DNA from: Acidobacteriota bacterium
GTDB lineage: Bacteria > Acidobacteriota > Terriglobia > 2-12-FULL-54-10
Reading direction: 5' to 3'
Assembly (NCBI GenBank): GCA_016191085.1
Contig: JACPPJ010000073.1
Location: 1 to 40,069 of the forward strand
Length of the DNA stretch: 40,069 nt
Below the pieces are notes generated by a model, which searched no databases, was not told where the DNA came from, and worked only from the letters and a program-made list of their open reading frames with translations. Positions within the stretch are counted from its first letter, which is position 1. The number at the start of each line of letters is the position of its first letter. Both the position numbers and the translations under genes were made by a program. Of the stretch, positions 7,244-17,121 are shown piece by piece.

Positions 7244-9604
7244 ATGGCGCAGATCAAACAGACGATCAAACCGAACGGCAAATACATGGGCCGCCGCATC
7301 ATGCGAAAAGAGGACCCTCGCCTGCTCAGCGGCAAGGGAGCTTACGTAGACGACATTCACTTGCCCAACACCGCGCATGTGGCGTTCCTGCGAAGCGAGC
7401 ATGCCAATGCGCGCATAACCAAGCTGGACATCAGCCGCGCCCGCGCGCTGGCCGGCGTGATACAGATTGTCACTGGAGCGGACCTGCGCGGCGTCGTTGA
7501 GAATATTCCTCCAATGGGCGTCCTGCCCGATCTGTTCGTTCCGCAACACCCGGTGCTTGCCACAGACCGCGTGCGGTATGTCGGTGAGCCAATCGCGGCA
7601 GTGCTGGCGGAGAACCCGTACATCGCTCAAGACGCGCTGGAGTTGATTCACGTCGAATACGACCCTCTGCCGGTCGTGGTGGAGATGGAAAAGGCGATCG
7701 AGCCTGGCTCGCCGTTGGTCCACGAACAGTCAAAGAGCAACGTGGCGGGCACGTTCAAACTGGACTCCGGTGACATTGAGCGCGCATTTCGAAAGGCCGA
7801 TCGCATTGTCACAGGGCGATTTGTGAATCAGCGCGTGGCGCCCATGCCGATGGAGGCCCGCGCCGTTCAGGCGGATTATCAGGCAGGCGAAAAAATGCTG
7901 ACCGTATGGAGCGCTACACAGATTCCGCATCTGCTTCGGTCGAGCCTCTCGCGCCTGTTGAAGGTTCCGGAAAATCGTCTGCGCGTGATCGCCCCGGATG
8001 TCGGCGGCGCCTTTGGAGGCAAGCTGAACGTCTATCGCGAGGAAGTGCTTCTTCCGCTCCTCGCGATGCGGCTCGGCCGTCCCGTAAAGTGGATTGAGAC
8101 GCGCCGCGAAAACATGCGAGCCATGATCCACGGTCGCGATCAGATCAACTACGTTGAACTGGCGGTGACAAAAGACGGGCGCATGCTGGGCTTGAAATGC
8201 CGGACGCTTGCCGATATTGGCGCGTACCCGCAGATGCTGACTGCGGCGATTCCAACGCTGACCGCGATCATGGCTACGGGTTGTTACAAGATTCCCGCGC
8301 TCTCGTTCGAACTCACTGATGTCTTCACGAACAAAATGGCCACCGATGCGTATCGCGGCGCGGGCCGTCCCGAAGCTACGTACCTCATTGAGCGGATCGT
8401 GGATATGGCCGCCGCCGAGTTGAAGATGGACCCGGCCGAGATTCGCTCGCGCAACTTCCTGAAGTCCTCGGAGTTTCCATTCACGACGCCGTCAGGGCTG
8501 ATCTACGATTCGGGGAATTACAAAACGTGCATGGATAAGGCATTAGACCTCGCCGGTTATAACAAGCTGCGCCAGCAGCAGGAACGCGCGCGCAAGCAGG
8601 GCCGGCTGATGGGCATCGGATTATCTACCTACGTCGAAATCTGCGCGATGGGTCCCGCCACCTCCGACCCGCCGGGCGGCGGATGGGAGAGCGCCACCGT
8701 GCGTATAGAGCCCTCCGGCAAAGTCACAGTATTGAGCGGCGCATCGCCTCACGGCCAGGGAGAGGAAACCACATACGCGCAGATCGCTGCGGATCAGCTT
8801 TCCGTGCCGTTTGACGATGTTACCGTCATACACGGCGATACCGCCTCCGTGCCGCCCGGCGTAGGCACGTTTGGCAGCCGCAACACTGCAGTAGGCGGAA
8901 CAGCAGTGTACATGTCGGCGCAGAAGATCAGGACGAAGATGGAAGCGATCGCAGCGAATCTGCTTGAAATCAATCCCAAGAACATCGTATTGAGAGACGG
9001 TACGCTGCAATCGAAATTGAATCCGAAGAAGTCCGTCAGCGTGCGCGAGGTCGCACGCGCCGCATATACCGCCAAGAAACTGCCGCCCGGCATGGAGCCG
9101 GGGCTTTCTGAAACCAGCTTCTTCAGTCCCAAGAACTATACCTTTCCGTTCGGCACACACGTGTGCGTCGTTGAAGTGGAGCGCGAAACCGGCGAAGTAA
9201 AGATCATCAAGTATGTAGCAATGGATGATTGCGGCAAGGTGATCAATCCAATGACCGTCGAGGGGCAGGTGCAAGGCGGGATCGCGCAAGGTCTTGGCCA
9301 GGCGCTTTACGAGGAGATAATCTACGACGATAACGGCCAGCTTGTGACCGGGAGTCTGATGGACTACGCTTTTCCCAAAGCCACGCAGCTCCCCGAGTAC
9401 ATCTGCGATCGCACGGAGACGCCGACGACATCAAACCCGCTGGGCGTAAAGGGAGTAGGCGAAGCTGGCACCATCGGAGCAACTCCCGCGCTGGTCAACG
9501 CCGTGGTGGACGCGCTCGCGCCATATGGCATTCAGCACCTGGATATGCCGCTGAAGCCTGAGAAGGTTTGGAGAACGATAGAGGAGAAGCCAGAAGCCAG
9601 ATGA
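7244..9604 (+). CDS. coxL: Molybdenum hydroxylase large subunit, form II CoxL type
   Basis: 786-residue molybdopterin-binding subunit of the xanthine oxidase family. Seen: Mo-pterin loop DVGGAFGGK (252-260), active-site loop AYRGAGR (369-375), and the C-terminal GVGEAGTIG with the catalytic Glu. True aerobic CO dehydrogenases (form I) carry AYxCSFR in the active-site loop; AYRGAGR marks form II, whose physiological substrate is unsettled and may be an aldehyde, heterocycle or CO at low rate. No Tat or Sec signal is present; cytoplasmic. GGAG lies 8 bases before ATG 7244. The last codons and stop lie inside a heptanucleotide array (9586-9629). Confidence 0.92.
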   Translation: MAQIKQTIKPNGKYMGRRIMRKEDPRLLSGKGAYVDDIHLPNTAHVAFLRSEHANARITKLDISRARALAGVIQIVTGADLRGVVENIPPMGVLPDLFVPQHPVLATDRVRYVGEPIAAVLAENPYIAQDALELIHVEYDPLPVVVEMEKAIEPGSPLVHEQSKSNVAGTFKLDSGDIERAFRKADRIVTGRFVNQRVAPMPMEARAVQADYQAGEKMLTVWSATQIPHLLRSSLSRLLKVPENRLRVIAPDVGGAFGGKLNVYREEVLLPLLAMRLGRPVKWIETRRENMRAMIHGRDQINYVELAVTKDGRMLGLKCRTLADIGAYPQMLTAAIPTLTAIMATGCYKIPALSFELTDVFTNKMATDAYRGAGRPEATYLIERIVDMAAAELKMDPAEIRSRNFLKSSEFPFTTPSGLIYDSGNYKTCMDKALDLAGYNKLRQQQERARKQGRLMGIGLSTYVEICAMGPATSDPPGGGWESATVRIEPSGKVTVLSGASPHGQGEETTYAQIAADQLSVPFDDVTVIHGDTASVPPGVGTFGSRNTAVGGTAVYMSAQKIRTKMEAIAANLLEINPKNIVLRDGTLQSKLNPKKSVSVREVARAAYTAKKLPPGMEPGLSETSFFSPKNYTFPFGTHVCVVEVERETGEVKIIKYVAMDDCGKVINPMTVEGQVQGGIAQGLGQALYEEIIYDDNGQLVTGSLMDYAFPKATQLPEYICDRTETPTTSNPLGVKGVGEAGTIGATPALVNAVVDALAPYGIQHLDMPLKPEKVWRTIEEKPEAR

Positions 9605-9629
9605 CTTTTGACGGCTGACTTCTGACTTT
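9586..9629. repeat. Heptanucleotide tandem array
   Basis: GAAGCCA occurs twice in a row (9586-9599), then after two bases TGACTTT, TGACGGC, TGACTTC, TGACTTT (9602-9629) run without gaps. The array covers the coxL stop codon and ends just before the coxM ribosome site (AAGGAG, 9633-9638). Related 7-base-phased repeats occur at 18173, 23800 and 33385. Confidence 0.75.
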
Positions 9630-9644
9630 CCGAAGGAGCAACTA

Positions 9645-10526
9645 ATGTTCCCCGCGAATTTCAATTACGTTCGCCCCAACAACATTCGCGAGGCCGTACA
9701 GTTCTTGAACGAGCACAAGGACGATGCCAAGGTGCTCGCTGGTGGCCAGAGCCTTATCCCAATGATGAAACTGCGGCTCGCCGCACCCGAATTTCTGGTG
9801 GATATCGGCCGGCTTCCGGAGTTGAAGGAAATTGACTTGGATGACGCGGTACTGACGATCGGCAGTTTGATACGGCACGCCGACATAGAGACCGCCGACC
9901 TGATTGCTCGCGCTTGCCCATTACTGGCGGAGACAGCCGCTGAAATAGGCGATGCGCAGGTGCGTAACCGCGGTACTATCGGCGGCAGTCTAGCGCATGC
10001 GGACCCCAGCGCCGATCTTCCGGCCACCATGCTGGTGCTCGATGCGCGGTTCTCCGTTGCCGGACCGGACGGGCGCCGCATCATAATGGCCGAAGATTTC
10101 TTCACGGACGTCATGACCACGGCGCTACGACCCAACGAGATCCTGGTATCGATCGAAATTCCAAAGATGAGCCGCCGTACAGGCTGCGCTTACGTCAAGA
10201 TGCACCAGCAAGCCTCCGGGTTTGCCATCGTGGGAGTAGCCTCGCTCATCACGCTCGGGCGCAACGGCAGAGCCGAAGATGTTCGCGTAGGAATCAACGG
10301 TGTTTCAGGCGTCCCTTACCGTGCTCACGCTGTCGAAGAAAGTCTGCGCGGCAAGCCGGTAGACGAACGCAATATCGCCGAGGCCGCCGCTCTGGCGGCC
10401 CAAGGAGTGGAACCGCTCTCGGACATTCACGCGTCATCGGAGTACCGGCGAGAGATGGCTACCGTCTACGCCCGCCGCTCGCTGCAACGAGCCGCACAGC
10501 GCGCCTCCGCGCCGCAACGACATTGA
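9645..10526 (+). CDS. coxM: Molybdenum hydroxylase medium (FAD-binding) subunit
   Basis: 293 residues, full length. It binds FAD and hands electrons to the final acceptor. Motifs: AGGQSLIPMMKLR (first FAD loop) and TIGGSLAHADPSADLP (second FAD loop), then the CO_deh_flav_C domain (about 175-285). AAGGAG lies 6 bases before ATG 9645. It is the third gene of the coxS-coxL-coxM operon. Immediately after its TGA the same reading frame continues as a recognisable SMP-30 tail (10527-10727), showing that DNA just downstream was deleted. Confidence 0.92.
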   Translation: MFPANFNYVRPNNIREAVQFLNEHKDDAKVLAGGQSLIPMMKLRLAAPEFLVDIGRLPELKEIDLDDAVLTIGSLIRHADIETADLIARACPLLAETAAEIGDAQVRNRGTIGGSLAHADPSADLPATMLVLDARFSVAGPDGRRIIMAEDFFTDVMTTALRPNEILVSIEIPKMSRRTGCAYVKMHQQASGFAIVGVASLITLGRNGRAEDVRVGINGVSGVPYRAHAVEESLRGKPVDERNIAEAAALAAQGVEPLSDIHASSEYRREMATVYARRSLQRAAQRASAPQRH

Positions 10527-10727
10527 GCATCCTATGCGCACAACGACGACGCGGGAGCCGGCGGCATCTGGATCATTACTCCGGACGGCACGCATGTCGG
10601 CACGCTGCGCTTTCCAGAGCGGCCGTCGAACCTCACTTTCGGTGACGATGACGGCAAAACATTATACGTGACAGCACGCCGCGGACTATATCGTATGCGG
10701 ATGAAGATAGGGGGCATCCGGCCGTGA
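10527..10727 (+). pseudogene. C-terminal remnant of an SMP-30/gluconolactonase/LRE-like gene
   Basis: Directly after the coxM stop, the same frame stays open for 66 codons to TGA 10727 without a start codon of its own at the front. It contains GGIWIITPDGTHVGTLRF, then RPSNLTFGDDDGKTLYVTA and RRGLYRM. These are the last two blades of an SMP-30-type six-bladed propeller (gluconolactonase family). The N-terminal roughly 230 residues with the metal-binding residues are missing. SMP-30-like genes are plausible partners of molybdenum hydroxylases as lactonases, so this is probably the ruin of a fourth operon gene. Confidence 0.75.
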
Positions 10728-11744
10728 TCGACGATCTTTGGAAAACAGTTTGTGATAGCGGAAACAAATTCGCCTGTCTAGCTCTAAGTGAGGTAACGAG
10801 AACTGCTACGTTGAAAACGCCCATCAATTTGGGAAATGGTTGCTGGGCGTTATTTGAGCCGCCCTTCGATATCGCGCAGCACTGGGGAAAATGGCTCGGC
10901 TCGATTGAGACCGATTGGTTATCTCGCTCTAACCTCTGGCTCATTGCTCAGAGACCATCCGCCCAACCCAGAGATTCTGAACGACGAAGACCAAGCCCTT
11001 ATACAAGACGTCCACACCCTCTTCGATTCGCTGCTCCTGCAAGGCATACCCCATTATCAGAAGGGGCTGTTTTTGGCTGGCGCAAATTCGAATAATAGGC
11101 CAGATGTTCACACGGTTGCCTCCCTTATTGAACACCGGTGGCATCCCAAAGTCTGGGCAACAGTCGTGGATGAAGACCAATTGCGGAATGCTGGTGAGTT
11201 AGCGCCCGCAATATCTCACGTTTTCGCGAATAGTGATAACTATCGCCTTAGACGTGGCTACAACGCTTGGCACCGAGCCGTTCTCGAAAGGGAGCCTGGA
11301 GAGCGGCTACATCAGTTTGTTCGGGCTATTGAGGCTATCCTTAGGCCGGGCAAGGGAAACTCCTCTTCTGGGTTTAGCTACTATTGCCAAGTGTTCACAG
11401 GCAAGTCATGCCAGTTCGACAAGCTCCTACGGGAGCTTTACAAGCTTCGAAGTGCACTAGAGCACATGAACCCCTACGAAAGCGTGTTGGCGGCACATGC
11501 CTCCGAAGAGCGCGGGATTCTCGCACTGCGACGTACTTTTCAGGCAGAACTTCTCGCTAGCTACGTTTACTCCCAAATTTTCAGGGATTCTCAATTACGT
11601 GCTGAGTTTTCCACCGACGAGAACATCACAAGATTTTGGGGAAAGGCATTGCAACAACCGATCAAATTCTGGGGCAATCCAATTGACATCGAGAGGTTAG
11701 CCCAAACGCTATTCGATGCCCAAATAGGAACGCGGGAGACTTGA
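10724..11744 (+). pseudogene. HEPN/Apea-like hypothetical protein, broken by one frameshift
   Basis: Two frames together give one protein of about 340 residues. The first (GTG 10724, MIDDLWKTVCDSGNKFACLA...) ends in meaning near LWLIAQRPS (about 10955). The second, shifted by +1, continues as NPEILNDEDQALIQ up to 11744. The C-terminal half has a helical part with FVRAIEAIL and KLRSALEHMNPY, which resembles HEPN/Apea-type domains of uncharacterised soil-bacterial proteins. The GTG overlaps the SMP-30 remnant stop (GTGA) and follows AGGGGG. No long homopolymer marks the shift. Function unknown; the HEPN call is tentative. Confidence 0.55.
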
Positions 11745-11747
11745 ATA

Positions 11748-12302
11748 TCACGCCAAATACCGCGCCATGATCTGGTCCCATTTGCCTTGGGCGCGGATGA
11801 TGAATTCCAGAGCGTCGCGTACTGCGCCGTGGCCGCCCGTATGCTCCGTGATCAGGTGACAATACTGTCTGATGTCTTGTTGAGAGTTGGCCGGACCTAT
11901 GGCTAGCCCCGCGCGGCGAAGGCACGGCAGGTCTTGAAGATCGTCGCCCATGAAGGCGATTTGGGCATCCGCCAGATTCACCTGTTCGCGAATCTTCTGA
12001 TAAGTGTCCAGTTTGTTAAGGCTGCCCTGCTCGATGATCTCCATACCCAATTCCTTCGCCCGCACCGACACGGATTCCGAGGTGCGGCCAGTCAGTATGC
12101 CCAGCCGCAAGCCAACGCGGCGCGCGAACGTGAGCCCGACGCCGTCTTGCACGTTGAACGTCTTGTATTCATGAACCGCGCCGTTCGAGCCGGGAATAAT
12201 GAGAATCTGGCCGTCGGTGAGGACGCCGTCAACATCAAAGAGAATCAGTTCCACGCGCTTGGCGCGTTCTTTCGCGTCAGGAGATGTGTAAGGTTGGGGC
12301 AT
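11748..12302 (-). CDS. kdsC: 3-deoxy-D-manno-octulosonate 8-phosphate phosphatase
   Basis: 184-residue HAD-family phosphatase that removes phosphate from Kdo-8-P, the last cytosolic step before CMP-Kdo formation for LPS. Motif I LFDVDGVLTDG with both Asp residues; motif II in ILTGRTSE; motif IV FMGDDLQDLPCL. It has no cap domain, as expected for the tetrameric KdsC subclass. The ATG at 12302 is chosen; a TTG at 12311 is possible. It is the last gene of the pyrG-kdsA-kdsD-kdsC run and ends 3 bases from the convergent HEPN-like pseudogene. Confidence 0.93.
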   Translation of the reverse strand: MPQPYTSPDAKERAKRVELILFDVDGVLTDGQILIIPGSNGAVHEYKTFNVQDGVGLTFARRVGLRLGILTGRTSESVSVRAKELGMEIIEQGSLNKLDTYQKIREQVNLADAQIAFMGDDLQDLPCLRRAGLAIGPANSQQDIRQYCHLITEHTGGHGAVRDALEFIIRAQGKWDQIMARYLA

Positions 12303-12317
12303 CTGCGTCAAAAGGAG

Positions 12318-13310
12318 TCAGAACATTTGGGTGGTCCATAGGTCGTGGAGGTGCAGCAAGCCTGCGAGGCAGCCGTTGCTGTCCACCACCGGGAGCGATG
12401 TGATCTTTCGCGATTCCATGATATTCAGGGCTTTGGTGGCCAGCTCCCGGGCAGCAATCGTGAGCGGCTGGCGCGTCATGCAATCACCCGCGGTCAGGTC
12501 CATCCAGTTGCTTTTGGCTTGTAATAAACGGCGCAGGTCGCCATCTGTTATAACACCCGCCAGCGTGTGACCATCCGAGGTGACGGTTGTAAGCCCGAAG
12601 CCTTTGTTGGACATCTCTTCGATTACTTCTCTCATGGGCGCCTCAACGCGCACCATCGGCACAGCGTCACCCGTGTGCATCAGGTGCTCAACACGCCGCA
12701 GCTTCCGACCGACTTCGCCGCCGGGATGCAGCTCGGCAAAATCGTCTTCCTGAAAGCCGCGACGCTGCTGCAACACCACGGCGAGCGCGTCGCCCATCGC
12801 CAGCGAAGCGGTAGTACTTGCCGTCGGAGCCAGGTTCAATACGCAGGCTTCCCGCTCGATACTGACGTCCAATACTACGTCGCTGGCCTGAGCCAGCGTG
12901 GACTGCGGATTTCCAGTCATGCTGATCAGCGGAATGCCCAGGCGTTTGATGCGTTCGAGCAGCCTGAGCAACTCATCGGTTTCGCCGCTATAGGAAAGCG
13001 CCACCACCGTGTCGCCCGCGACCAGTATTCCGAGATCGCCATGAATGGCCTCGGCTGGGTGCAGGAAAAACGAGGGCGTGCCGGTGCTTGAAAACGTCGC
13101 CGCGATCTTTCTGGCGACCAGCCCCGACTTCCCCATGCCGGTGACGATCACGCGACCTTTGGTTTCAGCGATGAGTTGGACGGCGCGCTCGAAGCGATGA
13201 TCCAGGCGATCAATCAGCCGACGGATTCCGTCAGCTTCGATGCGCAGAACCTCGCACGCGGTGCGTAGCGTCTTCGATCCGATACCGGAATTTTTGAAGT
13301 TTTGGGTCAC
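12318..13310 (-). CDS. kdsD: Arabinose-5-phosphate isomerase (SIS plus two CBS domains)
   Basis: About 330 residues. It converts ribulose 5-phosphate to arabinose 5-phosphate, the precursor of Kdo. SIS domain: VIVTGMGKSGLVARKIAAT, HPAEAIHGDLGIL and ALSYSGETDELL. The family signature LAPTASTTASLAMGDALA is intact. Two C-terminal CBS domains follow (from about residue 210: VEHLMHTGDAVP and GDCMTRQPLTI). Start is uncertain: GTG 13310 (MTQNFKNSGIG) is listed, TTG 13322 is the alternative; neither has a strong ribosome site. The nested palindrome 13327-13420 lies just upstream and separates it from kdsA. Confidence 0.92.
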   Translation of the reverse strand: MTQNFKNSGIGSKTLRTACEVLRIEADGIRRLIDRLDHRFERAVQLIAETKGRVIVTGMGKSGLVARKIAATFSSTGTPSFFLHPAEAIHGDLGILVAGDTVVALSYSGETDELLRLLERIKRLGIPLISMTGNPQSTLAQASDVVLDVSIEREACVLNLAPTASTTASLAMGDALAVVLQQRRGFQEDDFAELHPGGEVGRKLRRVEHLMHTGDAVPMVRVEAPMREVIEEMSNKGFGLTTVTSDGHTLAGVITDGDLRRLLQAKSNWMDLTAGDCMTRQPLTIAARELATKALNIMESRKITSLPVVDSNGCLAGLLHLHDLWTTQMF

Positions 13311-13326
13311 GAGATATTCCAAGCGG

Positions 13327-13420
13327 GGTAGCCACGGCGAACGCTTGTCTCGCCGTGGGTTTGTTCCGACAACGCTTTCAAACCCACGGCAAATTGAACT
13401 GCCAATTTGCCGTGGCTACC
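13327..13420. repeat. Nested palindromic intergenic element
   Basis: Four perfect inverted repeats share the core GCCGTGG/CCACGGC. The outer pair is GGTAGCCACGGC (13327-13338) with its complement at 13409-13420. Inside are CACGGCGA/TCGCCGTG (13333-13340, 13350-13357), GCCGTGGGTTTG (13352-13363, complement 13379-13390) and ACGGCAAATTG (13386-13396, complement 13402-13412). It can fold as a closing stem with three branch hairpins. It fills the gap between kdsA and kdsD and looks like a mobile or REP-type repeat. Confidence 0.8.
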
Positions 13421-13432
13421 GGATGCGAACGT

Positions 13433-14266
13433 TTATAGCCATGGACGCACCACGCGGTCTATGGCCAGCAGGCGTTCGAGTAACGGCTCGAGTTTTTCCA
13501 GCGACACTGAAGTGGGTCCATCGGAGAGCGCAGCCGCTGGGTTGTCGTGGAACTCCATGAACACACCATCGAGTCCGGCGCCTACGCCCGCACGCGCCAA
13601 AGTTTCAATGAACTGCGGCTGGCCCCCGCTCGAGTTGCCTGCCCCTGCCGGCAGTTGAATTCCATGAGTAACGTCCAGCACTACCGGATAGCCAAGTCCG
13701 CGCAGGATCGGCAGTGAGCGCATGTCCACAACCAAATTATTATAGCCAAAGGAAGACCCGCGCTCGGTGACGAAGATGCGTTCGTTCCCGGTGCTGCGGA
13801 CTTTTTCGATGGCGTGCCGCGCCTCCTGCGGCGATACGAATTGCCCTTTCTTGATGTTGACCGCCGCGCCGGAGTTGCCTGCCGCCACCAGCAGATCGGT
13901 CTGGCGGGACAGGAACGCAGGGATCTGGAGTACGTCGCAAACTCGCGCCACCGGCTGCGCCTGCCAGCTCTCATGAATATCGGTCAGCACCGGCAGCCCA
14001 GTCTCACTCTTGACGCGCTGCAATGCTTCCATGCCCTTCTCGAGACCCGGGCCGCGAAACGATTGAATACTGGTGCGGTTTGCTTTGTCGAAGGAACTTT
14101 TAAAAATCAACGGCACATGAAGACGCGCGGCGATCTGCTGGATGGCGCGCGCCATGCGCAAGACATGCTCATCGCTTTCAATGACGCAAGGGCCCGCGAT
14201 GAGGAAGAAAGTTTCCCCCGCACCAATAGTAACGTTTCCGACGGGAAAGGAATGGATGCCTGACAT
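13433..14266 (-). CDS. kdsA: 3-deoxy-8-phosphooctulonate synthase
   Basis: 277 residues, normal length. It condenses phosphoenolpyruvate with arabinose 5-phosphate to Kdo-8-P. TIM-barrel signatures: LIAGPCVIESDEHVL near the start, FKSSFDKANRTSI, PGLEKGMEAL, LTDIHE and VVLDVTHGIQLP. The Cys in AGPC is the metal ligand of the metal-dependent class (class II); metal-free enzymes have Asn there. Start ATG 14266 lies 9 bases after the pyrG stop. The gene is followed by kdsD and kdsC, so a full Kdo-8-P to Kdo route is encoded here. Confidence 0.95.
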   Translation of the reverse strand: MSGIHSFPVGNVTIGAGETFFLIAGPCVIESDEHVLRMARAIQQIAARLHVPLIFKSSFDKANRTSIQSFRGPGLEKGMEALQRVKSETGLPVLTDIHESWQAQPVARVCDVLQIPAFLSRQTDLLVAAGNSGAAVNIKKGQFVSPQEARHAIEKVRSTGNERIFVTERGSSFGYNNLVVDMRSLPILRGLGYPVVLDVTHGIQLPAGAGNSSGGQPQFIETLARAGVGAGLDGVFMEFHDNPAAALSDGPTSVSLEKLEPLLERLLAIDRVVRPWL

Positions 14267-14275
14267 TCGAACCGG

Positions 14276-16013
<1,738 letters not shown>

Positions 16014-16062
16014 GAAAAAAAATGATTTTACCATAAAGATTTTTGTTGTAGTAAAATGTGCG

Positions 16063-16092
16063 TTGCCTCCATACTACGGCGTCCTGTATACT
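16063..16092 (+). promoter_or_regulatory. Sigma-70-like promoter of the VWFA gene pair
   Basis: TTGCCT (16063-16068) and TATACT (16087-16092) with an 18-base spacer, about 30 bases before ATG 16123. It fits the divergent arrangement with pyrG. Confidence 0.5.
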
Positions 16093-16122
16093 AAATTCGG
16101 TAATTCCCTCCGGGAGAGTGCG

Positions 16123-17121
16123 ATGGTTTTTAATCGCAGCGTAAGTCTTGCGGCGGTGTTTGTCGCTTTCCTGATCTGGCCCTCCCTCCTGTTCTCCGGC
16201 GAAGCTGGTACCACCCCGAGCAAAACAGTATCCAAAGAAACTTCCGTCGACATTATGCTGGCGCCGCCAACTCCAGAGCGCCCCATCCGCGTGGATGTGC
16301 AGTTGGTGGAAGTGAATGTCAGCGTCATTGATCCTTACAACCGGTTCGTCACCGGCCTCGATAAAGATCACTTCCGAGTGTACGAGGACGACCAGCCTCA
16401 GGCAATCTCGCACTTCACGAGCGAGGATGTTCCGATCTCCATCGGCTTGATCTTCGACGCCAGCGGCAGCATGGGGGACAAGATCGATAAAGCGCGGATG
16501 GCGGTGAATCAGTTCTTCCGCTCGTCCAATCCGGCAGACGAATTCTTCGTCATCAGCTTCAACGACCGGCCCACTCAGGTCTCGACGTTCACACATAACC
16601 TGGAGTCCTTGCAATCGAAGCTGAATTTCACTGAGGCTAAGGGCCGCACATCGTTATTTGATGCCATTTACCTGGGCATGAACGAAATGCGTAAAGCCAG
16701 GTATTCGCGCAAAGTTCTGCTGATCATATCCGACGGCGGAGACAACCACAGCCGGTACACCGAGCAGGATATCAAGCGCGTCGTGAGAGAAGCGGACGTG
16801 CAGATTTACGCTGTGGGCATTTACGAACCGTATTCGAGTCGTGGGCGCACGCCCGAAGAACTCGCTGGACCCACGATATTGAATGAAATCGCAGAGATGA
16901 CCGGAGGGCGCCAGTTCCCGGTGGAGAACCTGAACGATTTGCCAGACATCACGCGTAAGATCAGCCGTGAATTGCGGAACCTGTACGTAATCGGGTACTC
17001 GCCTTCGAACGCCAAACGTGACGGGAAGTGGCGCAAGATTCGCGTGAAACTGTCTCCACCGAAGGGCCTGCCGCCGCTGCATCTCTTTGCGAAGTCTGGG
17101 TACTATGCGCCAGTGCAATAA
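16123..17121 (+). CDS. Secreted VWFA-related protein (acidobacterial type), first copy
   Basis: 332 residues. A signal peptide (MVFNRSVSLAAVFVAFLIWP, cleavage probably near FSGEA) is followed by a beta-rich domain with DKDHFRVYEDDQPQAISHF, the hallmark of the VWFA-related acidobacterial family. A von Willebrand A domain follows with the metal site DASGS (112-116), GRTSLFDAIY and ISDGGDN. It ends in the Ig-like VIGYSP...RKIRVKL...AKSGYYAP tail. It should act outside the inner membrane as a metal-dependent adhesion or scaffold protein; the partner is unknown. ATG 16123 is chosen for the GGGAGAG ahead of it rather than the long upstream extension. It overlaps the next gene by 17 bases. Confidence 0.85.
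   Translation: MVFNRSVSLAAVFVAFLIWPSLLFSGEAGTTPSKTVSKETSVDIMLAPPTPERPIRVDVQLVEVNVSVIDPYNRFVTGLDKDHFRVYEDDQPQAISHFTSEDVPISIGLIFDASGSMGDKIDKARMAVNQFFRSSNPADEFFVISFNDRPTQVSTFTHNLESLQSKLNFTEAKGRTSLFDAIYLGMNEMRKARYSRKVLLIISDGGDNHSRYTEQDIKRVVREADVQIYAVGIYEPYSSRGRTPEELAGPTILNEIAEMTGGRQFPVENLNDLPDITRKISRELRNLYVIGYSPSNAKRDGKWRKIRVKLSPPKGLPPLHLFAKSGYYAPVQ

Noticed and set aside
9586..9629. Possible CRISPR-like short repeats
   Set aside because: Units are seven bases with no spacers; too short for any CRISPR array.
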